DNA of 64,000 bases from Larimichthys crocea (taxonomy: Eukaryota > Chordata > Actinopteri > Sciaenidae): NCBI RefSeq assembly GCF_000972845.2, contig NC_040011.1:27384379-27448378 (forward strand), given 5' to 3'. The position numbers were made by a program, and so were the translations under genes. The notes beneath the pieces were generated by a model that was not told the DNA's origin, did no database searches, and saw nothing but the letters and a program-made list of their open reading frames with translations. Below are positions 53,926 through 61,709 of this stretch, piece by piece (position 1 is the first letter of the stretch; each line of letters opens with the position of its first letter).

Positions 53926-55019
53926 AATACTTGCCAACATTCAAGAAGACTTTGGACTCCCTCTGGGGGGATTTCAGAGCCAGTGATTGGTTGCATATTA
54001 TACGCCAGACCACAAAATGACACCGGAGTTAAATCTTTAGCTGGCACGCTGAATCAGCACGAGCTTCATATCACCCTTGACCACTGCATCACATCCTGGG
54101 TATTGATTAAGCACTGACCAAAAGAAAATTACTATTCTAGATATACATATACATATAAAAGTGTCCATATCCTGTCCTAAATGTTATGTAAATGTTTTTT
54201 TTGTCCTGTTAATCACTCTCTTGTGTGTTTGTGCTTTCCCTGTTCAGATAACTATAGTAATATATTGTAAATGAGAGCTGTCTCTGTGCTGATCCTAACA
54301 CCAATCTCTGTATTGTCTATTATTGTGTTATGTCAAATGACTGAGGTGTATGTATGCCATCTTGTGGTGAAAGGTCCAAAGTGCATTTTAGTAACTCATT
54401 GCTTTTAGCCTGGGCACAGAAGAGGATACTTCAGTTAGGCTATTATTATTATTATTAGCTTATTTTTATAACAAATTAAAACAATCAAGATAGCTGCACA
54501 GATACCAATACATTACAATGTAAAAGACTTAAAGGTTTAAAGGGACAGCTAACACAGAATATTCAACATGTAGAAGAATAAATGAAAGAATATAGAAAGA
54601 AAACATCAAACCACTGTTTGTGTTGAGATTTCATACATGATTAAAACGCGAATAAGGCATTTCTTTGTTGATTTAAAAACACATTTGTTGATTATAATGC
54701 TTTGAAAATCAAAAGAAATGTGGTTTATGGCTACCTTTGTATACATAAATTTAGGAACTTTTATGGCAGAACACTGGTAATCTTATCTGAGCCAGAACAA
54801 CAACATGCCTGACCAGTCATGACAATCAAGGCATAGGTTGACACAGAAACAGAGGGTTTTCCAGGATTTCACTACTGCTTGTTAATTTACACATAAATAC
54901 AAATCTGTCGAGCCACTCAGTACATGCGGGTGTTGACACACTGTCTTTTTCAAACAGAGACTGTATGTTTTTCTTTGAACAAACATGCAACTAATTGTGA
55001 GTGTGCATGTGCAAACATA

Positions 55020-55034
55020 GCTTTGTACTTTGGA
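55020..55034 (+). promoter_or_regulatory. HNF4-like element near the f9 start
   Basis: GCTTTGTACTTTGGA lies about 50 bases upstream of the f9 initiator Met. Its reverse complement contains CAAAGTACA, one base from the HNF4-preferred CAAAGTCCA, and the pair of CTTTG halves forms a direct repeat. The human F9 promoter is HNF4-controlled, as hemophilia B Leyden mutations show. The start of transcription is not visible here, so position relative to it is unknown. Confidence 0.25.
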
Positions 55035-55079
55035 GTGATAGTCCAGTGTGTGTATATCAGGATAACAGGGCTGTTTAAA

Positions 55080-55149
55080 ATGGCACTATTTTCTTCTTCT
55101 TCTTTTTTCTTATGTTTGCTGCTTTTGGACTTTCAGCTGAGCTATGGAG
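55080..55149 (+). CDS. f9: f9 exon 1: signal peptide
   Basis: ATG sits in a good context (A at -3, G at +4). It encodes [10 protein letters not shown], a leucine-rich core CLLLLDF and a polar end QLSYG, then one G before donor GTTTGA. The donor is weak, but the phase-1 end fits exon 2. The frame is open upstream to 54,924; the later Met is chosen because it alone starts a compact signal peptide. Confidence 0.85.
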
Positions 55150-58100
55150 GTTTGATCCTCATAATTAATTTCTTTTTGAGTTGAGGTTTATTTTAGTTGT
55201 GCCATCTTACTTTGTGTTGGGATCGTCTGTTTTATTTACTTTATTCACCTACAAAAGAATATCCGTAGACTTTAGATATTTGTCGTGGTTGTGACCTATG
55301 AGATGAAGATAGTTATTGAAACACAGTCAGACAAAGTGTGACTATATTTTCCTTTTTTTGTCACTCCAGCCCCGGCTCCAGCCTCAGGCCCAGTGTTCCT
55401 GTCCAGTCAGGCAGCTGTCAACGTTCTGCAGAGACACAAACGCTATAACTATGGTATGTTTGAGGAGTTGATGGAAGGCGACTTGGAGAGAGAGTGTATT
55501 GAGGAAATATGTGTCTTGGAAGAGGCCAGGGAGATCTTTGAGAATGATGAAAAGACGGTGAGTATTTATTTTATTTGTTTTTATTTTATACATATTCTTG
55601 CTTTTTCTATCCTCATCAGAGACTTCACTTTGGATTTCAGATGGCGTTCTGGGCACGGTATATAGGTAAGAATGTTTGTTATGTAAAATTTCTTTCTGTT
55701 AACCTTTCATGTTATCTTCTTTTTCAGTTCTAGTCATTGCTAAAGTCTCTAGACCTTTCTCTTCTCTTTCTTCCATGAGTAAACATTGCTCTATCAATAC
55801 AAAATGAGCTCATCAGTGTCAGGATTTTTTCAGATGGCAATCAATGTGAATCAAACCCATGTCTGAACCAGGGGTCATGCCAAGACCACCTTGGCTATTA
55901 CACCTGCTCATGTACACCAGGCTTCACTGGCAGGAACTGTGGGATTGGTAAGTGAAAGTCCTGTTGCTCAATTTAAAAGTGGGATCAGAAAAAAAATGAT
56001 TTTTATGCTATATGATCCAAATTTTCTGAGAATATGAGATCTGATATGATCAGATGTCGGTCTCAAAGGATAAACAGCCAGCCTGCCCTTTTCACCCTTC
56101 TTATTTCTAAATCAAATCAATGGCTCACATCGAGCGTCAGTCTGGTTTTAGATCCCAAAATTAGATTATTTGTCTTTGTGGATATTCTAAAAACAGCTGC
56201 CAAAGTGCCCTCTCTGAGAGCAATGATTGTATTTACCTGAATCACACATTTATTTGACAGTTGAAGACGTGCTCTTAAATGAAAGGTTCACAATCTTTCA
56301 AGTCTGTCTTAAAACAGTAGTTATGGGAACACCGAAATAAGTTTTACTTGTTGTAATAACTCCTCCTGCTCATATGAGTAAATCTACAGCCTTTGTTCAG
56401 TGCAAAAGAGTTTTTCTGAAGTTAACTGTGTACAAGAGGAATAATTACAGCAAGAAAACCTATATATAATATAATGTGTAATAAGAGGATGGGTTTGAAT
56501 TAATAATGTTTTTGTTTTTTTTCTCCTCAGCTATAGCAAAAAGGTGTGATGTGAACAACGGAGATTGCATGCACTTCTGTGAGACAAAGGCAACCGTTGG
56601 AGCAAAATGCTCCTGTGCGACAGGATACAGGCTTATGAAGGACGGGCTGAACTGTGAACCAGCAGGTATCAAGATCTTTCTAAATGAATTCTCCACTCAA
56701 TACGATGACAATAACTCTTAATACCATGATGTCAATCCTCTTTTTTCACATCACCAGTTGAATTTCCATGTGGCAGAACCGCCCTGACAACATTGCGTTC
56801 AGCATTATCAAGGTCTCTGCTTAAAAAGAGTGCAAGCCTGCCTACTACTTCACTAACCAGCATCAACTCTACCACATCACCTCCCTCGACTCCAGCCAGT
56901 ACTACAGCCCTATTTCCAGCCACGAATGTCTCTGTAAAAAAACAGCCACTAGAGAATGTGTCCCTGTGGGTCCACAGTGACACTGAGGCCCCCACTAAGG
57001 TGCCGATTACAGTTCGTAAGCGCATTGTGGGTGGAGAGGTGGTAATACCAGGAGAGATCCCATGGCAGGTATTGTATGAACGTAGAAGTATTTGTTGCAG
57101 GTTTTGTTACATAAAGAAACAGTAGGTACAGTGTGATCATTTTCATGTAGCTACTCACAGCTGTTTTCTCCCTCTTTTATCCAGGTAGCCTTGATAGCAC
57201 GTCCCAGTGGTCATCTGTTCTGTGGAGGTTCCATTCTCAGTGAACGCTGGGTTATCACTGCTGCTCACTGCCTGGTGGAAGGACAAGGCTCCTTCTTCAT
57301 CAGAGTAGGTAAGATTCACAGATTTTTTTTCTATTTATTAGTCGACCGTTTGGTAATTAATTTGAGGAAAATATGATATTGTTCTGACTTCTCAGTTATG
57401 AAGATTTGCTGATTTACTTGTGATAATAACCTGAATATCTTTTTTTTTTTAAATTTAGCATTTCAAGCACTTTATAGACTATATCAATCAATCAGTGAAT
57501 CAAGAAAACAACCTTTATAATCAAAGCTTTGTAGCAGAGTTTTGTGTGTCAGTGAAATAATATCTAATTTCTTGCAGTCTATTACACTTTAAAGGGAAAA
57601 TTCTCTTGCCATCTCTCCTTTGGGACATCAACCTCATGTGTTTTATCTGTAGAGCAAATCTATTCAGGGAATTAGTGATATCTGTATCTAATATCTCTAC
57701 TTGCAGGAGAGCATAACATCTACATCCACGAGGACACAGAGCAGGATTATGAAGTGAAGGAGACACGCATACACCCACGCTACAACGCCAGTGTGAGCTT
57801 GTACAACCATGACATTGCCCTCATTTTCCTCGAAAGCCCTATCATTTTCTCAACAACAGTTCGACCCATCTGCATAGGGCCGAAGGCTTTCATTGAGGAC
57901 CTTGTGAAGGCGTCTTCCCCAGCTATGGTCAGTGGCTGGGGACGAACACGCTTCCTTGGATTAACGGCTGACACTTTGCAGAAGGTCGAAGTTCCCTTCA
58001 CAGATCGGACAGAGTGTAAAGACAGCAGCAGTAACAGAATCACTCCTGTCATGTTCTGTGCAGGATACTATGATGAGGCCAAAGATGCCTGTCAGGGGGA

Positions 58101-58302
58101 CAGTGGAGGTCCTCACGCAAACAGCATTCATGATACGTGGTTCTTGACTGGCATCGTGAGCTGGGGGGAAGAATGCGCAAAGGTTGGGAAATATGGTGTG
58201 TACACTCGGGTCTCCCTTTATTACAGCTGGATAAAACATATTATTAGCCCTAACCCTACTTCACGCAGGATGGTATTTGATGTGGAAGACCCTGACCCTT
58301 AA
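55080..58302 (+). CDS. f9: Coagulation factor IX (complete, 8 exons)
   Basis: Encodes a secreted, vitamin K-dependent trypsin-like zymogen. Activated factor IX cleaves factor X with factor VIIIa on phospholipid. Coding exons are 55080-55149, 55370-55557, 55641-55665, 55834-55947, 56531-56665, 56758-57068, 57185-57308 and 57707-58302. They total 1,563 bases (520 residues), with GT-AG junctions and the family's 1-0-1-1-1-0-1 phase pattern. Signal peptide is 1-23 and the propeptide ends RHKR at 48. The Gla domain follows from 49, EGF1 is 95-132, EGF2 133-177 and the activation segment about 178-266. The protease starts IVGG at 267, with triad His309, Asp358 and Ser455 and S1-pocket Asp449. Cys182 and Cys378 can form the light-heavy chain bridge. 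SWGEECA, with Glu where factors VII and X have Gly, plus location beside fgf13, supports F9 over F7 or F10. Mammalian F9 has about 460 residues; the excess is mainly in the activation segment and C-terminus. Confidence 0.96.
55370..55557 (+). CDS. f9: f9 exon 2: propeptide and Gla domain
   Basis: Starts after TCACTCCAG and ends AAGACG before GTGAGT. The propeptide keeps Phe at -16, Ala at -10 and Leu at -6 relative to the RHKR cleavage site, positions used by the gamma-carboxylase. Mature protein begins YNYGMFEEL. Glu occurs at mature positions 7, 8, 15, 17, 20, 21, 26, 27, 30, 33 and 36, with an extra one at 11. Confidence 0.96.
55641..55665 (+). CDS. f9: f9 exon 3: aromatic stack helix
   Basis: A 25-base exon encoding MAFWARYI plus one G, the conserved length for this exon in Gla-domain clotting factors. 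It is bounded by TTTCAG and GTAAG. The Trp and Tyr of the membrane-proximal helix are kept. Confidence 0.93.
55834..55947 (+). CDS. f9: f9 exon 4: EGF1 domain
   Basis: 114 bases, encoding [10 protein letters not shown] through GRNCGI with six cysteines. It keeps the calcium ligands (DGNQ), an O-glucose motif (CESNPC), an O-fucose motif (CLNQGSC) and the Asp in C-x-D-x4-Y-x-C that is hydroxylated in mammals. Confidence 0.96.
55948..56530 (+). other. f9: f9 intron 4
   Basis: 583 bases between GTAAG and a T-rich stretch ending CTCCTCAG. Nothing beyond AT-rich sequence is seen. Confidence 0.85.
56531..56665 (+). CDS. f9: f9 exon 5: EGF2 domain
   Basis: 135 bases, encoding [14 protein letters not shown] through [13 protein letters not shown] with six cysteines, as in the second EGF module of the family. 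Donor is GTATC. Confidence 0.95.
56758..57068 (+). CDS. f9: f9 exon 6: activation segment and start of protease
   Basis: 311 bases. Begins VEFPCGR (light-chain Cys), runs through a Ser/Thr/Pro-rich stretch with three N-glycosylation sequons (Asn214, Asn234, Asn244), and reaches TVRKR before [15 protein letters not shown]. The segment is longer than in mammals. Acceptor CACCAG and donor GTATTG flank it. Confidence 0.95.
57185..57308 (+). CDS. f9: f9 exon 7: catalytic His region
   Basis: 124 bases, encoding [18 protein letters not shown] through WVITAAHC (catalytic His309) to FFIRV. Acceptor is TTATCCAG and donor GTAAG. Confidence 0.95.
57309..57706 (+). other. f9: f9 intron 7
   Basis: 398 AT-rich bases ending CTACTTGCAG. 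No other feature seen. Confidence 0.85.
57707..58302 (+). CDS. f9: f9 exon 8: catalytic domain to stop
   Basis: 596 bases, from [13 protein letters not shown] (calcium-binding loop) through YNHDIAL (Asp358), [11 protein letters not shown] (Ser455) and [19 protein letters not shown] to a TAA stop. After WIKHII there is a tail of 18 residues ending VEDPDP, longer than the short tail of mammalian factor IX. Confidence 0.96.
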
Positions 58303-58430
58303 ATTTAAAGATGATAGATTTGAAATATATAACTGTGTTGCATGCCAAATTAAGTATCTTATGTTTATGTTTGATGCTTTTCTAACTTCACATTTTAAAA
58401 TCACTTTGAATTGTAAGATGTTTGGTATGT

Positions 58431-58436
58431 AATACA
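58431..58436 (+). terminator. Possible f9 polyadenylation signal (AATACA variant)
   Basis: No AATAAA follows the f9 stop in the first several hundred bases. AATACA, a known weaker variant, occurs about 130 bases after the stop in AT-rich sequence. Confidence 0.3.
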
Positions 58437-58862
58437 TAAATCTGATGATTCACCACAACGCAAACAAGTGGAATGTCATACATTTAAACTCTACAACAAC
58501 CAATTCTGACAACTCTGACCCTGAGTAGTGCAACTTCTGAATGCCACTGTACTAAAAGTGTGTGTGTGTAGTAAAAAAAAAAGAAAAAAAATACTACATC
58601 ATAAAAAACACAGGTAAAAACAATATTGTGTGTGTATGTTTGTCTGGAGATACTGTCTTCATGATTCATTATGCTTCATTTCATACTGTATTAACCATAA
58701 AATATGAAATAGATAACATCAAATGCATGTCATAACACATTGCACTGTGTACAGTTCATTTTCAAAACACATCACTCCCACCTGCTGGTAAATCAATGTT
58801 TTACAAGTAGTGGTACTAGTAGCGGAGAAACAGAAAGCATCTTTTCCAGGTTTCAGCAGTTC

Positions 58863-59532
58863 TGGAGGAAGTATTCAGTCATTTTACTTAAGTAAAGGTA
58901 CTTTGTACTACATACCACAGTCTAAAAAGAATCTGTTACATGTAAAAGTATAATCAGGAAATGTGGTTTCTCATGCACTAATGTAGAAGCAGGATTTTTA
59001 ATTCTCTACTCTAAAAGTAGTTGGTTGAGGTGATGTTCATTTTTAACAATTTTTAAGACTGCAACTAATTATCATTTTTATTATCATTCATTTTCATTTA
59101 TGTGCTGATTATTTTCCCAATAATCAATTGATTTGTAAAAAGATATAATATAGTATCATGGGAAATTAAAATGATTAAAGGGAAAAGAAGCAAATCTTCA
59201 CATTTGTGAACCTGGAATATGAAATGTATTAATATGCAAAATTACAGTTAACAAAATAGTTGTCATTCATTCATTTTATTTTAATTGATTAATCAGCTAA
59301 TCATTTCAGCTGCACTTGTGTAATAACTCTTCGGTAGTCTAATTTAAAACATATTTTATAAGCTCTTCATACGCTTAGTATGAAAAAGTCTTAACCTGTA
59401 AAGTACCTAGTAACTAAAGCTGTCTTATAGTAGAATAGTTGTAATGAAGTAAAAAGTATAATATTTCTGTAATGTAGTGGAGTAAAAGCAGAAAGTGGCA
59501 TAAAAAGAAAAAGACTCAAAATACCTCAAATT
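58863..59532. repeat. Decayed fish interspersed repeat (non-autonomous DNA-transposon type)
   Basis: The left end has GAAGTATTCAG and TTTACTTAAGTAAAGGTAC; the right end has AATGTAGTGGAGTAAAAGCA and ACTCAAAATACCTCAAA. These words mark a very common percomorph repeat, which I recall as a hAT-type non-autonomous element. It carries no coding capacity. The family name is from memory, and the element is interrupted by a second repeat. Confidence 0.5.
59055..59315. repeat. Second repeat nested in the first
   Basis: Runs from GACTGCAACTAATTATC to TTAATCAGCTAATCATTTCAGC, with internal AGCAAATCTTCACATTTGTG. The ends are approximate inverted forms of one another, as in a widespread percomorph repeat with terminal AACTAATCGATTA-type sequence. 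Its position inside 58,863-59,532 implies later insertion. Confidence 0.45.
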
Positions 59533-60169
59533 GAAACATATTCCACTCCTGGGCTTCAGTGGGCATCTGTGACCACAAACACAAAAGATCAAAGTCTGCA
59601 CAGTTTTATTATATAAATTGGCTTCCATTAAAACAAGAATACAGAAATAATTGATGAAATCAGGGTATCTGAAAGAGAGCAGCCTTAGTTTTCAGCCAAA
59701 TGTATCGCCATGTTAAAACAAGAAGTATTGGATTATTCTAACTGCCAAAACAATTGCTGCAGTAAATACTTAATTTTAATTTATTCTTTACAGAACTGAA
59801 GCTGTACAAAAAGAAGCCAGTTTTAAAAAGCGACTGTCTAACAGTGCATACCCGCTGATTGTTCAGTTGCCATGCAATATCATGTTAAAGAAACATTCAA
59901 GCACAAGCTTAGGCTACCTGGCTCATCAGGATACATCTTATCTCAAGCAGGTTTTCTTTTGTTTTCCAACCTGGAAAAACTGTGCAAAATCTGCAGCATT
60001 TCAGATCAAAATGACAAAGAAACCATCTGATTTTGTCACATAAACTAAAAAGAAATAAAATGGGGTTTTGATGTGCAAGTCAAGCATAGCTTCTGTAAAT
60101 ATTCATTCGGGGCTGCACAGATACCTCACAATGTGAAGAAACAACATGACAGCAAAATAAATAAATTAA

Positions 60170-60410
60170 CAACATAGGAAATGTGTAGTGCGCAGCAGCC
60201 CCTGCTGCTTCCTCATTTACATATCAAACACATCGTATCAAAGGCAGCCCTCCGACTGGGGCCTCGATTTGATGTGGTAAATTCATATAAGTCTGCAATC
60301 AATATTTAATTAAGCGTTCGACACAGAGGGTATATTTCATGTTGGCTGTATGATCCCTTTTAATGGGGAACCCAAGATTAACTGAGCTGTAATGGTGAGG
60401 AGGAAACAAT
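60170..60410. promoter_or_regulatory. Candidate conserved non-coding element between f9 and mcf2
   Basis: A complex block with TCATTTACATATCAAAC (POU-like), CGTATCAAAGGCAGCC (TCF/LEF-like), TCAATATTTAATTAAGCG (homeodomain-like) and GGTATATTTCATGTTGGC. It has no open frame and no repeat. By eye it is the most enhancer-like sequence in the window. Confidence 0.3.
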
Positions 60411-61533
60411 CTCTCTCCGTGATAGAGGGGTGTACACAACATAATTTTTCGCTCACTCTCTCCCTCTGTTTCTTTTACTCCTCATTCTCCTTTCTCTAAG
60501 CCGTAACTGAGAGCGGGCTCTCAAAAGATCCTGAGGAGAACGACAGTGTTTGGTGCTCTGTGGTACGAGCCTCCCGTCTACAGCACACACTGAGGAATAC
60601 ACTGCCATCAATCTTCATCATGTACACCTTTGTCTTACATTACCATCACTGTCATGTCAACTGCTGCCTGCATGCAGGGGGTATGTCTACCCCCCAAACA
60701 CATCACACATTTACGAATAAACAAAGGAGATAACAGCATGAATAAGGGGGATCTGCACAGTGAGAGAGGTAAAGTGGCAAGCAAAGCACACATTCAGTAG
60801 ACAATAGGTGGATTTCTTTTTGTCTATTTTGTCCATCCACCTTATTAAAGTGCCTGTTGAATATTTGTGAGGTCAAAGTTGAAGCAATAACAGAGTATTT
60901 GATTTTGCAAACAGTACGTACGAGAGACTCCAAAAGAGCAGGAATAAAAAAGGCATTATGGCATGGCACATTTTGGCATTTTAACTCCTAGACTGTACAC
61001 TAGACTGGTGCCTTAAGGAATGAAATGTAAGAAAAATACAATGAAATAGTTCAATGGAAAACATCGACTAACGAAAACACTGAGGTACAATGTTAAAAAT
61101 GACACTGTATCTATATACAAAAGTCTCTGCTTTAAGAAATGTTTCAGGCAAATCCTGGGTTACCATCCATCCAGCACACACTGAGACAAACAGAAACACA
61201 CACTTGGAGATACTAAGTATGAGCTGGAATGAAGAAGGCTTGAAAAATGTTCCACAGATTATGAAATGGTGCAGCAGCATCTTCAGATCCCGACTATATG
61301 TGTGTTGCAGATGAGAGCGCCAGAAGGACAAGATACTCATCACCAATCCGAAAAGAGGAAGACCAATCAGGATCCAGGGATCGGCTGTTAATTGTCCAAG
61401 AGGGCTAAACAGTTCCTGAGCCTTTTGCGCTGGTGCATCAGCACACCTTCACAATCAAAAAAACACCGCCCTCAGGAGGTTGTCAATCAAAACATGGAAG
61501 AATATCAGGTCCGTAGATTCCCACATTTTTTTC

Positions 61534-61539
61534 TTTATT
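61534..61539 (-). terminator. mcf2 polyadenylation signal (AATAAA)
   Basis: The plus strand TTTATT gives AATAAA on the minus strand, 130 bases after the mcf2 stop codon. It is the first canonical signal downstream of the gene. Confidence 0.5.
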
Positions 61540-61668
61540 GATTGAACTGTGCTGGAGAAAGCAGGCGGGGCAGGGGGTGAGGAGTGGGACAGCTATGGCT
61601 CAATCTGTTCCTTCTGTCTTTTCACCATCCATAGGTAAATATTAGATTCACATTCTGTGCTTTCTTCT
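61540..61668 (-). other. mcf2 3' untranslated region (proximal form)
   Basis: Sequence between the TAG stop and the first AATAAA on the minus strand. The true end may be further left. Confidence 0.5.
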
Positions 61669-61709
61669 CTACGGGGAGCTGAGCTTTCTCACCTTCAGGT
61701 TCCCTGGGT
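61669..61709 (-). CDS. mcf2: mcf2-family GEF, last coding exon
   Basis: Acceptor TTTTCTTCTAG at 61,711-61,710 leads to AC, then 12 codons PGNLKVRKLSSP and TAG. The preceding exon ends in one G, so the junction codon is GAC (Asp). One other frame is open further (to GW then a stop) but would need a different upstream phase. The choice rests on the GTAAAG donor of the previous exon. Confidence 0.7.

Larger units (their letters stand above)
44721..55079. other. fgf13-f9 intergenic interval, no gene recognised
   Basis: The interval lies between the divergently transcribed fgf13 (minus) and f9 (plus). Open frames are short and unlike known proteins. Content visible by eye is AT-rich sequence with scattered TAAT words, a GA-rich low-complexity stretch near 51,870-52,080 and an enhancer-like block near 53,800. 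No transfer RNA, ribosomal RNA or intact mobile element was seen. A non-coding transcript cannot be excluded from sequence alone. Confidence 0.7.
58303..61533. other. f9-mcf2 convergent intergenic interval
   Basis: Holds the f9 3' untranslated region, a nested decayed interspersed repeat (58,863-59,532) and a candidate conserved element (60,170-60,410). No gene was recognised. A distal TTTATT at 59,605-59,610 could serve as an alternative minus-strand polyadenylation signal for mcf2, extending its 3' untranslated region. Confidence 0.7.

Noticed and set aside
54924..55079. Upstream start for f9 in the same frame as exon 1
   Set aside because: It would add 52 residues with several cysteines ahead of the signal peptide. 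The later Met gives a normal-length signal peptide with good start context.
57754..58302. Reading the last f9 exon as a separate short protease gene
   Set aside because: The frame is open back to the CTTGCAG acceptor at 57,706, and all eight exons join in phase into one factor IX.
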